Shown here: positions 34,621 through 46,629 of the stretch, piece by piece | Layout: each line of letters begins with the position of its first letter | Numbering within the stretch: the stretch's first letter is position 1 | Assembly: GCF_905475465.1 (NCBI RefSeq) | Contig: NC_062247.1 | Span: 3,906,001 to 3,970,000 of the forward strand | Reading direction: 5' to 3' | Origin: Pieris napi | Lineage: Eukaryota > Arthropoda > Insecta > Lepidoptera > Pieridae | Length of the DNA stretch: 64,000 nt | Translations under genes and position numbers: made by a program | The notes under the pieces: generated by a model | The model's database searches: none | Told to the model about the DNA's origin: nothing | The model's input: the letters and a program-made list of their open reading frames with translations, nothing else

Positions 34621-35922
34621 CTAAAAGATGCAGTACTTTTTTTACAATCTTTGTAAAATTAGCTTATTTCGCTATTAGCAACTTGACTTATTTGCATTGT
34701 GTCCAGCGAGCCGCCCCTAAGGCATCTCATAGCATGAGTATAAGTGTCCCTGTAGGTCTCAATTTTAGCTTTACTTCGATCGAAAATAAATATAATAAAA
34801 GTATGTAGATAATAAATTATTTTTTTTTAAATTTATTTGTCTCTATCAAAATTGGCACTTTAAATAGTAATCGTCACAAAATATGGTATAATTATTTGTT
34901 TCTCTTACTAACCCTGATTTGTGAACCCAATTACATTAAACATAATATATATATATATGAATGAAATGTTTTTTCGATTTTTTACAACTTATAGACGTTT
35001 TTAGCTAGCTGAAATATATACCACCGTTTCAAGAGAGGTTCTATTACATACTAGAATTGGAATACATTGGAGTACGAAAACACGTACATTCTAGAGTTTT
35101 GCGATAAGGTAAGAACACCAACTACTCAGTACAACTCCTATCCTCACATAGCGTTCGCTATTATTCCCAGGGTCATAAAAGCCGGCTGGAGAGATTAAAA
35201 CTGAAGATATAAAAGTGCTAATAGTTGATCAAGTAATAGTAATAAGTACAAGTGATCAAGTAATGTAAAAGTGTTAAGTGAGTGTTTTGTGCGTTTCGTG
35301 ATCTATAAATATAGTGTATTTTTTGGGTAATTTATGTATTTTAGTGCAAATAAATTCCTCGTTGAATATTTTAAAATAGACCCTTGAAAAGATCTACGGC
35401 GTTTCTATCCAATCCCCCTCGTAATATATAGTATGTAACATTAATGTTACTTTTGAAGTTTATCGTGATTTTATTAATGATGATTGATAAACGAACGTGA
35501 AGCTGGGGCGGAAGACTAGTTAAAGATATGAATCTAAATTAACGTTGAATTCAAAGAGTAATTAATAATCTTCACGGTTTTAATTAAAATTTTCAAAGCT
35601 GAAGATAAACTGAATTGTTGATTTCGTTATAAATTAGAGAGGACACGAAATCCCTTTATGAAATTAACTAACGTTTTTTGAATAAGAATATAAAGGTCGC
35701 GTAAGGCTTTTGTTAAAATATTCAGTAACTTTTGAGGGTTTTCAGCGAGATCAATATCAATTTATTCAGTTTTCAAGTTTCAAATGGAGAATTTGATTAT
35801 CAATCATACGTAAATAATGTTTGATTATTAATAATAAACCCATTGTAATGACTAAATGTGTCTTTATTACTGAAGATCATTTATCTGCAAGCAGATATCT
35901 GCAAGCAGATATCTGCAATTTG
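34621..35922. other. No gene recognised
   Basis: AT-rich. At 35,883-35,918 a 16-bp unit (atctgcaagcagat core, palindromic) is repeated directly before the SINE. Confidence 0.4.
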
Positions 35923-36216
35923 AGCAGTGTTGGCCTAGTGGCTTCGGCATGCGACTCTCATCCTTGAGGTCGTAGGTTCGATTCCCGGCTTGACCAATGG
36001 ACTTTCTCTCTATGTACGCATTTAACTTTTGCCCGAACGGTGAAGGTAAACATCGTGAGGAAACCTGCATACCTAAGACCCAAAAAGTCCACGGCGTGCG
36101 TCAGGCACAGGAGGCTGATCACCTACTTGCCTATTATATTAACAAATGATCATGAAACAGATACAGAAATCTGAGACCCAGACCTAAAAAGGTCGTAGCG
36201 CCACTGATTTATTTTA
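35923..36216 (+). repeat. tRNA-derived SINE, near full length
   Basis: Internal polymerase III promoter boxes are visible: A-box-like ttggcctagtggcttc and B box ggttcgattcc. Then follow tggactttctctctatg, ggaaacctgcatacctaa and acagatacagaaatctgaga. Not a tRNA gene: no acceptor stem. It and the copy at 61,812 continue with the same 55 or so bases (aataaatgattgttttatgt), so the unit may be longer. Confidence 0.85.
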
Positions 36217-36493
36217 CTAATAAATGATTGTTTTATGTTTTTAAACTTTGTAAGCAAGAGGCTATAAAAAAATATATTTTTATTTTCATTTATGTGCAAA
36301 ATATTTTTTATAGTATGAGAAAACGAGTAGGTACTTCAAGTTACGCACACCACGTTGACGACCTTTAAAAAAGTGGTACGCCCTTCTCTTGTAAGCCCCC
36401 AAGTCGGAACGGATCAGAAATACCTGAAATGGCTAAAATAACGGTGCTGCGCGGCAATAACTGTCTTAGAAAACGCTCTGTCGTTGAAGCCCA

Positions 36494-36642
36494 GCCTTGC
36501 GATTCTGTAACTCACTTTTCGAACTCACACATCGGTTTTCGCATCGGCGGTCGCTCTCAAATCAGTCGTGAAGCAGTCATTTTATGATTTGGCAAAAAAC
36601 TACAATCTCCCACCTTTTCAGAATGCCAAATCATAAAAGGAC
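36494..36642. mobile_element. Foldback element, right arm truncated
   Basis: Left arm and loop match 25,791; the right arm stops after aatgccaaatcataaaa. It adjoins the solo LTR. Confidence 0.75.
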
Positions 36643-36657
36643 ATAAATGACGGATGG

Positions 36658-36962
36658 TATAATCGTACGATGGCTCGGTTTGAACCACGATCATACTCGC
36701 GAAATAAAACTTGGAGTGAAGTTATAAATGTTCCGTTTATTCGTTGAATGTTATTTGTAGGCAGTAAATAAATCTAAAAATTAAAGGTAAAAGTAAATCT
36801 ATCTGCTAAAGTATACAATTAATAACTAATACTAAGGCCTAACACTTCACGCTGGTAACGGGACTCGCCGATCCCTCCGATACTTGCTCACCTGCTGACC
36901 GTTTCCTGGAACAAGATCTGCCAGCTTTGACTTGCTCCTTGCTGCGTTAATGAGCTCTAACA
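36658..36962 (-). repeat. Solo BEL/Pao LTR, diverged from the element at 20 kb
   Basis: Starts tataatcgtacgatgg and ends gagctctaaca. It aligns along its length with the 340-bp LTR (tactcgcgaaataaaactt, gttccgtttattcgttga, cacgctggtaacgggac, ctgctgaccgtttcc). There is no second LTR or interior. The flanks gatgg and gggag do not form a clear duplication. Confidence 0.75.
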
Positions 36963-37998
36963 GGGAGTATTTTAGATTGAGAAAGTTTTATTTAAACTAT
37001 ATTTTGATTAATTTAAATTTGATGAATTGATTTATTGTGGAGGGTTAAAGTCTCAAAGTTCTACGGCTCTACGGCGTAGCACTGTAAGGCTAATCTCCGT
37101 AGAATCAAAGCGGTTGCCAAAAACTTGCAATCGTAGGGCTAATTCCAAAGTTAAATGTGGTTCCTCGGAAAATGTCACATTCTAACTTGCGTTTCAGGTA
37201 GACTGAAAGCCACATAGACGGAACTTTAACTATAGTCTGGATATATTTGCAATGTTATTTGTTGGTTATAAACAATCCTTCATCATTAATTAATTTCAAA
37301 GCCTTAACTAAGAATATAATGCTTTCATACAATAGATGTTTTCTAAAATGTATAAAACTCATACTATAAGTTTTATGTGAATTTAAGTAGGGATCTTAAT
37401 ATATTTTTATTTACTTATTATATTTATTTTATATATAAAATTATACAAGAAAATATGACATCACAAATTTTACACACATACACATCAATTATATTAGATC
37501 ATAAGCAAGCTAGCAAAGGAAAAAATTCCACAAGCAACCACAAAATAAAAAAAATAATAACTAAAACTAAATGAAAACTCATTAAGAGCATGATAAACAA
37601 ATTTAAGTTGAAAGAAGAAAAAGAAAGAAGAAATAATGGTAAGTTGGAAGATTATAGCAATATTTTCATCAATGTTGTAAGAGCGAGATAGCCTATTCAC
37701 TGGACCGTTAAAAGCAGCAGATAAGCAAGCCGCAGGTACGTATATAAGACTTTTAGTTCTAGTAACTATAGGATTACAAAGAAAGGAAAATTTATATCAT
37801 AAACCATGTCAAATATGAGCTTGAATATGTAGAAAATATTATCAGTAAAAATATTTCTTTCACCCTATCATGATGTCAAGAACAATTTCCGATATATCTA
37901 AACAACGTGATTTTATTACGTTCGTCACACTGAACACAATGCTGAAGGTATCTGATAAAATATTCGTGGCTTATACATTAGTATTTCTGTAACATTTG
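36963..37998. other. No gene recognised
   Basis: AT-rich sequence without coding segments, terminal repeats or matches to other repeats in the window. Confidence 0.4.
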
Positions 37999-38415
37999 TT
38001 TTTACACGCTTTATATTAGCTTCACCTGTATGTATGTATGTATGTATGTATGTATGTATGTGTGTATGTATGTATGTTTGTATGTATGTAACCGACTCCT
38101 TCGGACTCGATTTTGACCCACTTTAAACGGACAGATTTTATTCAAATTTTGCGCACCTGTCAAAGATCGATGACAATGCAATAATCCGAAAAAAAATAAA
38201 AAAATTTAACTAAAAAATAATAAATAAATAGTAGTTAAAAAAAACTAAAAAACACGCTTTTAAAGCACATCATATACATATTTTTCGTCTATAGAGCAAC
38301 CCACGATTTTTCACAATAATACCAGTATTTTTTGTTCATTACCATTTTCAGCCTAAATTAGGAATTATTTTTCACTTTTTAGTTTGATGTGCTTTAAAAG
38401 CGTGTTTTTTTTTCG
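37999..38415 (+). repeat. Microsatellite-bearing interspersed element (family D), copy 1
   Basis: Order: tttttacacgctttatatta, gcttcacctg, a (tatg)n tract at about 38,030-38,088, ccgactccttcggactcgat, then an inner hairpin whose arms are cacgcttttaaagcacatca and its complement. The same unit lies reversed at 40,958-41,330. The association with a tetranucleotide tract resembles lepidopteran MINE-type elements; that name is an inference. Confidence 0.75.
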
Positions 38416-38439
38416 TTTTTTAAACAATTATTTATTTTC

Positions 38440-38960
38440 AACCATAACACTAATGCATAAAGAATAAAATAACCTAAACATTGTACAAATTGACAATGCA
38501 ACTCTTGTGAATTCAGCCAGTATTAAACTGAATCTGACAGTCTTTACCGCAACAAGAGTGTTGGCCTAGTGGCTTCACCGTGCGACTTATGTTTGAGGTC
38601 GAAGGTTCGATCCCCGGCTGTGCACCAATAGACTTTCTATGTGCGCATTAAACATTCGCTCGCATGGTGAAGGAAAATATCGTGAGGAAACCGCCTTGGA
38701 GTATAGTCTGATTACCTACTTGCCTATTAGATTGACATTTTTCATATTTTATTATTTCATTTGATCATGAAACACAGATATCTGAGAACCTAAAAAGTTT
38801 GTAGAGCCATTGTTTTTGTTATTTTACCGCAACAATATTAAGTGTGCGCAATGCACGCATTAGTGAATCTCTGAGCAAATTAGGGCGCGCCCGCGACACA
38901 GCAAGAGTTGCCGTTTCCCATGCCTAGTGTTAATCAGCATCTGCCCCAACCTCTCTAACA
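38440..38960 (-). repeat. LINE relic, family F, split by a SINE
   Basis: Resembles 7,680-8,040 (caactcttgtgaattcagcc; later tcccatgcctagtgttaatc). The SINE at 38,556 interrupts it. Confidence 0.55.
38556..38822 (+). mobile_element. tRNA-derived SINE with 13-bp target duplication
   Basis: tttaccgcaacaa flanks it at 38543-38555 and 38823-38835. The head has ttggcctagtggcttc and ggttcgatcccc. Part of the middle is lost between accgccttgg and tctgattacct. This copy defines the true ends of the SINE family. Confidence 0.88.
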
Positions 38961-40744
38961 CATTCAGTAAAGATTAGGTTAACAAATATGTACCGTGTAA
39001 TAGTTAGATCCCTCCTTACCCCTAGCTGAGTGTATCCAACCATACCAAAAACGAACAATGTCTGATACATAAGCGGGTAGAACGGGTAGAACGGGTAAAC
39101 TCCATACATGTTTATGTAGATGTAGATATAAGCCATTGAACTTATTTTGTATCGTATCATGTGTGTTATACTCGTTGTTTGTATGTATATCTATTTAATT
39201 TATAAATTACTATGTCCTTTTTACTGCCAAAAAGCCTCAAGTGATGGAAGACGAGGCTCACGAATACCTTAGGTATCATGATATTTGTCTTATCTCTGGT
39301 ATAATATAAAATATGGTACGTATTGCATATATACTGAGCATCTTCATACAAAATTCAACAGTGCGAAGCCAGGCGCGTGTCTAGTACTAAATATTTTATG
39401 AAAGAAATTATGGGCCAATACGTCTCCAATAAAATTATATCTTTGAACCACGATCGCTGTGTATCGGTTTCGATTTATGTTACATTTTATTACCTGTTAT
39501 ATTTTATACATGTGCTATCTTTGGGAACAAAGATATTGTTTAATATCATTAGATTAGTACAAAGAGTTAATACAAATATAGAAAGGTTTTGCATGAATGT
39601 AATTTTCATAGAAAAGCACGGATTTTAGAAATTCTTGTATAATATCCGAAAATGAGTCACGCTCTCGCGCGAAAACTGGGACTCTTAGTGGGACTAGTTG
39701 AAGTAATTAATACTGGTTATGTAATATATGAAAACGGTTTGTCTTAATATTATATTTACTATTATTTTTATATACTAAACTAGACAGTGCTTCAAGCATG
39801 GACTTAATAAAACTATGGCAACTAATTTGTTAATCATTTTTTATTTAGGACTATATCATAATAACATTTTAATGCTCCATACATTTGATTTTTTAATTGA
39901 CAATCCAAATTATTTACTTTGTTAATACACCCCATTTCAGTGTCTTACGGTTGTGTCAGGCCATATGTGTCTCCAGAGAAGCAGATAGAAAGTTCTAAAT
40001 TTCACAATTTTTCCCATATTCCCGATCTGATGTAAGTTCAATACCATAATCAAAATTTTTAGGATAGCGTCGGTTACTTCAAACAATTCAGTCTATGTTT
40101 TGACCAAAATTCGAAAATTTTAAAAATGGAATGCCAGTCGCCTGCCCGAAGTAGCTGAGCAAAGGTTGTCAACTCCAAATCTGCCACCGTTTAGGAGACC
40201 GAGAATTTTTTGTGGTATGAAACTTGGAGATGGAGAACGAGAGACTAAAATCTAACATTGCATGGAAAACTAAGGCTATATTTATTATAAAACACCTTTA
40301 TTCGGAATAATCAAAATCAGAATCCAAAAAATCAATAAAACAAAGTTTAGGCTATTATACCTGTTAACTATTCGGAAAAAATATATAATAGAAATAAAAA
40401 TGAGTTATTGCATGAAATATCAAGGCAATAAATCATACTAACCTAAGAAATTCAATGACATTCTGTGTTGCCATCCAAAAGTTTTCAAATAATTCAATTA
40501 TCTTCTTTCATTAGCCAGACTCTAGTATTCAACCCCCACATGAGTTTGGTACAATATTAACCATACATCAGCATAAGAGTTATTCGTTATCTTGTTTAAA
40601 TAACCACATATCAAACCCCTAGTGACGTATATTCGAAGTTGGATTTATGAGCAGAGCTCCCCTTGGGGCAGTCCCGATCGAAGTTTACGCTTTTTCCCAC
40701 AATTATTTATGAGGATACACAAAGGTTGCATATTGTATGACATA
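38961..40744. other. No gene recognised
   Basis: AT-rich, with chance frames of up to 83 codons that lack known motifs or good splice contexts. Confidence 0.4.
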
Positions 40745-40920
40745 AATACATAGCAAACAAGACTTGGGCGTGGCCGTCGTCCTATTGCAGATGAGGCTAA
40801 GAGAGCCGGAAAGACTTGAAGCATGATGGCTCAAGATTGAACGCGATGGAGACTCGCAGTGGACGCCCTCTGGCCCCATCTAGGAGATATAGAACAATAA
40901 GTCAAACAAGACTTGATATC
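40745..40920 (+). pseudogene. RTE-like LINE C-terminus relic
   Basis: Decayed plus-strand frame with ADEAKRAGKT, MMAQD and TRWRL, parallel to 2960-3200. Confidence 0.55.
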
Positions 40921-40957
40921 TTTTACGAATTGTATAGATAAAGAACTTCTGGTTAGA

Positions 40958-41330
40958 ATAAAATAAATAATAGTTAAAAAAAACTAAAAAACACGCTTTT
41001 AAAGCACATCAAACTAAAAAGTGAAAAATAATTCTTAATTTAGGCTGAAAATGATAATGAACAAAAAATACTGGTATTATTGTGATAAAGCGTGGGTTGC
41101 TCTAGGTATAGACTAGAAAAATATGGCACAGAAAAAGCACAGCAAACTATTATTTATTTTTTAGTTAAATTGTTTTTTCGGATTATTGCATTGTCATCGA
41201 TCTTTGACAGGTGCGCAAAATTTGAATAAAATCTGTCCGTTTAAAGTGGGTCAAAATCGAGTCCGAAGGAGTCGGTTACAAACATACATACATACATACA
41301 GGTGAAGCTAATATAAAGCGTGTAAAAATA
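40958..41330 (-). repeat. Microsatellite-bearing element (family D), copy 2, inverted
   Basis: Reverse complement of 37,999-38,415, with only four tetranucleotide units (catacatacatac tract near 41,284-41,300) against about fourteen in copy 1. Confidence 0.75.
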
Positions 41331-42254
41331 TTGTATGTCTATTGTGTGTCTAATAGTCTGTGGAGGAATGCTGTTGTATAACATGACTATGTCCGAATTC
41401 GCTTGAAATCACGAAGCACAGACATTGAAGAGAATCGGTGTGTTTATTTACGGTTTTAATTTATTATTGGTTTTATTTATTGCGTGAACTACACAATAAT
41501 ACAGTTTCCCATTCTTAACGTATGTTAAAAAAATCTGCAAGCAAGCAAGGGAGGTTCTGGTGATCTCTTCCTGTTGCGACGTCATTTTTTAATAAGATAC
41601 CATGACATTGGATACAATTTAGGGAATAGTATAACGATCAAAGAAACAGAAGTGATAATATACCTACCGTCAAAGATTGGTCACTAGAATACAACATGTG
41701 GGGCATTACACGGTGCTTCATTAATATTTCCAAGTCATAATTGTACTTGGCAAAGCGCCCGAAACGGTTAAATTCTTCCATAGACATTAGTTGTAATAGT
41801 AAACATTACCTATTTGACAATGCACAATGTTAGCCACACAGCAGCATGCCAAAGTTTTGCGGTGCCGTTCTGAAAACGTGCAATTTAATTTACAACTTCC
41901 AACTTTGCCGAATATTATTTTAACACATTTTCCTTACAACTACGTGTTTCGAGGTCGCTTTAATACAAACTTTGTTAACGTGCAAACTATTCTATTTTGT
42001 ATTTTACATACCATTCTTTTATCACGTTTTGTTTGCAGTAAAAATGTTTAAAAACTGTGCGAATAAAATAAATACAGTTGAATGAATTTAAAATGTCTCT
42101 TTGGAGAAATTTTTTATTAGGGTCGTCTTGATTTTAATTTTTGTTAAATAAGTCGAAAATAAAATGACTTGTGTATATTTATTTTATAATTGTAAGTATG
42201 ATGTTATCACTAAATAAGCTGTTAAAGTACAGTGTTACAGTTCAGTCCACAAAC
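41331..42254. other. No gene recognised
   Basis: AT-rich sequence; a 74-codon frame at 41,827 has no recognisable motif. Confidence 0.35.
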
Positions 42255-42370
42255 TCAAGAAAAGAGCGTACCAATTCTTAAAAGGCCGGCAACGCACTCG
42301 CCCTCTGGCATCGAGAGTGTCCATGGGCGGCGGTATCACTTAACATCAGATGAGCCTTGCCTCCTGTTCT
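42255..42370 (+). repeat. Truncated LINE tail, family B
   Basis: aaaagagcgtaccaattctt, ggccggcaacgcactcgcc and catgggcggcggtatcactt match the other family B tails; ends in an A-rich run. Confidence 0.8.
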
Positions 42371-42769
42371 ATAAAAAAAAGCTCACATAATAAATTATAA
42401 GACTCAGATATAGAGTTCTATTACTCCATGGGCCCTTAACAATTAAACCTTCCATCAGCAAGTTCATATCATCCAAAAACTAATCTTACGTTGCTATTTC
42501 AATTTTTGAACCAACACTACTTCAATCATCCCGACCAGATAACCCGTACAATGTACATGCCCTTTTCGACGAACAACCGATGAAATTGGCTCCATTTTTA
42601 GATCAGAAATAAACAACAACGGGGTATATTGAGGCCAGTGTGTCGGCTCCGCAACAATTTCCGGGGATCATAATTTATATTCGACTCGGAAATTCTTAAG
42701 CCTCGGTTATTTTTAATATTGTTTTTTATTTTCACTTCGTTACCTTAAATATACATATAAAAAACTGGT

Positions 42770-42960
42770 TACATAAGTTATTAGGCCTTATCGCTAACAC
42801 GCGATTTCTTCCAGACCCTTGGAAAAATAAATACGATATAAGAATTGCATAAATAATTAAATAAAAAATATAAAATTAAATGTTACACTAGAATTATACC
42901 AACTAAAGCTAAACCAAAATTAAAAAATGATGAAAAAGTAAAAGCTAATGAGTAAAAATT
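42770..42960 (-). repeat. LINE tail, family E
   Basis: ggccttatcgctaacacg and gatttcttccagaccc match the tails at 85-215 and 7,200. Confidence 0.6.
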
Positions 42961-43552
42961 ATTTTATAAAAAATACACATCTAAAGTTTTGTGTCCGATT
43001 ACTAATCACCTTGCAATTAATAATTTGATATTTTTGTTCGATGATTGTCGCAATACCAGTCACTATCAATAATCTTTGGTAGCAGTTACCTACATGATGG
43101 CGAAATTTTTTAAACTCTGACGTATTTTACTAATTTAAATATTTAACATACTCGTAAGAAAGGATCCATTTACAGTCTGTAATAGGGGGAAAAAATCTGT
43201 TCTTGTATTCACTTACCACTATTTTCATAACGTGCACTAACACTGATTCACTATGAAAAAATAGTTCATAATAAATAAAAAAAGTTCCATCTAGACTAGC
43301 CTTAGTCAAGATAAAACACATTCTAGTCCAGGCGTAGCATAGTAGCGTAGTATAGTTATAATTAAATACCTATTTGCATGCAATCAAAAACTATATATAA
43401 CTATAACTAAAACCGAGATCACGAAATCACACTAAATAGCACAAACAACAAACAGTTCAACAACCACGACTTAACATTACAAAATCAAATGTAAAGAGGG
43501 AAGAAAACATTTTATCATTCAAAATAAAAAAGGATGTATAGCTAAAGAGATA

Positions 43553-43676
43553 TAGTATAAGACCCCGATATACAACGACCTTCACCGAGATGCTTATTTA
43601 ATGAAACGTATTTTATATTTAATTTAATATATCAATAAATATAATCCATATGGGTTGCCTAGCAAATTTCAGTCCA
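43553..43676 (+). repeat. 125-bp interspersed repeat, copy 2
   Basis: Matches 14093-14217 at all but a few bases; a foldback arm begins immediately after it. Confidence 0.7.
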
Positions 43677-43806
43677 GCCCTGCGATTCTGTAACTCACTT
43701 TTCGAACTCACACAGCGGTTTTCGCATCGGCGGTCGCTCTCAAATCAGTCGTGAAGCAGTCATTTTATGATTTGGCATTCTGAAAAGGTGGGAGCTTGTA
43801 GTTTAG
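43677..43806. mobile_element. Foldback element, left arm and loop only
   Basis: gccctgcgattctgtaactc to the ggtgggagcttgtagttta loop. The mirror arm is missing. Confidence 0.75.
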
Positions 43807-44029
43807 TGTGATGTTTGGTCGGTGTATGTTTCCAAAAAAGTCGGCATGTTGCCAAAAACTATCCCATAAGTTGTCTTACCGTCAGAAGCTTTGATTCATT
43901 GTAATTTTTTTAAGTTGAGTATCGTAAAGGTCTCATATAGGATATCTTAAGAATGGCGCGTTGAGCTCGATCAATGTTCGGCATTGAAGGCGATGCCGCT
44001 CCACCCCATACCGAGTTTTTTAATTCTTT

Positions 44030-44290
44030 TTTGTTTTAAGACAATTCACACCAATTGACCTAGTCCCATGCTAAGCTGGTGAAGCTTGTGTTATGGGTAC
44101 TAGGCAACGGATATACATACATATTATACATAGATATACCTAACACATATAAATACATATTTAAACACCCAAGACCTAAGCACAACACCAAATGCTCATC
44201 ACATCGATGTTCGTTTCAGCCGGCGATCGAACCCGGGACCCATGGATTCGCAGTCAGGGGTACTAACCACTAGACCAATGGGTCGTCAAG
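44030..44290 (-). mobile_element. Chimeric SINE: tRNA-like head, LINE-derived tail
   Basis: On the minus strand the head has A-box-like tggtctagtggttagta and B box gggttcgatcgcc; the tail runs gcttagcatgggactaggtc to a T-run on the plus strand. The tail is the one found alone at about 4,140. Such a head-tail pairing lets a SINE use a LINE's enzymes. Confidence 0.75.
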
Positions 44291-45689
44291 AGATGAAGTA
44301 AGCTCATAACGATTTATAAGTTTTAACTATAAAACCTCAATAGCAAATATCAAACTTGTCTTAATTTACACTAAATACGTAAAAAGTAAGTAAAGTAAGT
44401 AAAGTAAGTAAGTAGCAAATAAGAAAAGAAAGAAAAACATATTTAATCAGTGAAAATATAACAAAAAATTCAATGAAATCGACTTTGAAAAGGAGCGAAG
44501 TATAGATAGTCAGCATTGAAAAACATAAAAGAAAAATTTTAATTTAAAAATCTCTCAGTTGTAAATAGAAGTTTGAGGTAACTTTCATAATAACTGAAAA
44601 GAGGAAAACTAGAGCATTTATATTTTAATGAAATATCTTTTTGCAGGCTTAATTGGAGTGAAGATAAAATATTTTTTAATTTTAATAAGTTCAATTTCAA
44701 CTGGTGCATGACCTAAATGTCTAAAGGTTTAGACTAAATAGTGGCTCCTACAATTATTTTAGGTAGTTTAACTTTAGGGTTACCAATAAATAAAATATAT
44801 ATTTTGTGGTAAATTTTGGCGTCATTTGTAGGTACTTATGTACGCGCGTAAGAAGTAATACTTCTTTGGCATTATTAAAAATAGTTTTTGATTGCATGCA
44901 AATAATTAATTACAATTAAATAATCAAAGACTGGAAAAGGAGTCATTATAGTCAATAAAGTTCAGTTTACATTTGAAAAATTAAATAAATAAATATTTAT
45001 TATTATTCTCTTGCATTAAGTGTAACATAAATTCTATTATTATTCGAATGTTGTTTTTAAATTATGTCAAATGCCGTAGCATCTTCCGTGGGCAACTTCA
45101 TTCTGTTAATTTTGTGTCACGGTGCGCGCGCATCGTAATATTTCACTCTCATCAATTTTTCATAACGCGCCTAAAGAAGAATAACTTCAAAATAGCTTTC
45201 TTACAGAGGAAATCTTTCGCATAAAATTAATAATCTCAAGTACGCGAGATTCACGTACGCTAAGAACTATTTAGAGAATAAACACCCTTAGTTCCAGTAT
45301 GATACTCGAACATCAAACCCAATATGTTTACATACGGAAGGAGTAGTCCACGCTGCCTGTGTTCTATAATGTCAAACTCAAATCTTGTTCCAAGAGCTGT
45401 CAAACCATTTTATCTGTCTGAAGTTTTACGTATTTGACATTGTGGCTTGAAACACAAATTCGAATACAGATCTATGTTAAACTGAATGTTATCCTTATTG
45501 CGACGGTTATCTCGTGAGGATGTAAGCTCGGATGTAAGCTTTTCCCTTTGACACGTTTTGCGCGACTACAAAACCTACGTGCCAAACCACTGTTAACAAT
45601 ATTTCATGATCACTTAATATTTCATGGCATCTCCGTGTCTAATATTATTCTTTTATTTATGTATTTTTTGAAGTGTCGTACAAGTCTTC
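44291..45689. other. No gene recognised
   Basis: Low-complexity taag repeats at 44,385-44,415, otherwise AT-rich. Confidence 0.4.
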
Positions 45690-46055
45690 TAAGACCCCTA
45701 GAATGAGAGTCAGACGCCAAAGCCACTAGGCCTGCGCTAACACGGCTCTTTCTTTTATTAAAAAAATCAGTGGCCTTACAACCACTTTAGGTCTGGGCCT
45801 CAGATTTCTGAAACTGCTTCATTATTTATTTATTTATCTAATAGGCCAGTAGGTGATCAGCCTCCTGTGCCTGACACACGCCGTCGACTTTTTGGGTCTA
45901 AGACATGTCGGTTTCCTCACGATGTTTTCCTTCACCGTACGGGCAAGTGTTAAATGCGCACATAGAAAGAAAGTCCATTGGTGCAGAGCCGGGGATCGAA
46001 CCTACGACCTCAGGGATGAGAATCGCACGCTGGAGCCACTAGGCCAACACTGCTA
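45690..46055 (-). repeat. tRNA-derived SINE plus a second SINE head
   Basis: The main copy (about 45,750-46,055) has the full minus-strand order: head ttggcctagtggctccagc, B box ggttcgatcccc, middle and tail. A truncated second head lies at about 45,700-45,735, facing the same way. A 60-codon plus-strand frame through it is only the SINE read backwards. Confidence 0.8.
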
Positions 46056-46629
46056 TTATTATATAATTATTAAGTACAATAGGCAAACACATAAGAGAGT
46101 CATATAAACACAGACGATGACGACGAGAAACTAACTTGCTTGTCGATTCCATAATATTATCGTTGAGGAACCGTATAACTTCAGAATAACTAGTTTGGTT
46201 GGTTGCTTCCAAATATGCAAACGAACAAGTTTGTAATTTCAATTCTTTAATTTATGTACCAATTTTGATGTTATACCTTCCTTTGCATCTACTGATGATT
46301 ATAAAATTAAATACCTAATAATATGAAAACGTTTTGCATAGCCTTACCCCAATAAAAGCCTTGCTAAAAGCTTGTAGTTAACTCAATGGCTAACTCAGTC
46401 ACTTTCCGATTTCCGGTCCTTAATTGGCATTTTGCTAGTGACGGCCAAATGGAATTCAGAATTCAGTCTAACTTCAAATTAATGAAGTAACTAAGTTATA
46501 CATTAACTTGACAAAGCTGATCGTCAATGGTCAGCACTTTAAATGAGTGGTTAACGAATATGGCATATCCTACATAATTGGAGAATCCAATTATGTAGTA
46601 TCCAATTATTTCAGTATTATTATTATTTT

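Noticed and set aside
35923..36000. tRNA-like A and B boxes (also at 38.5, 44.2, 46.0 and 61.8 kb) as tRNA genes
   Set aside because: They lack acceptor-stem pairing and are followed by the fixed SINE body and tail.
38030..38090. Regular tatg repeat as a CRISPR-like or regulatory array
   Set aside because: A simple tetranucleotide microsatellite inside an interspersed element; no spacers.
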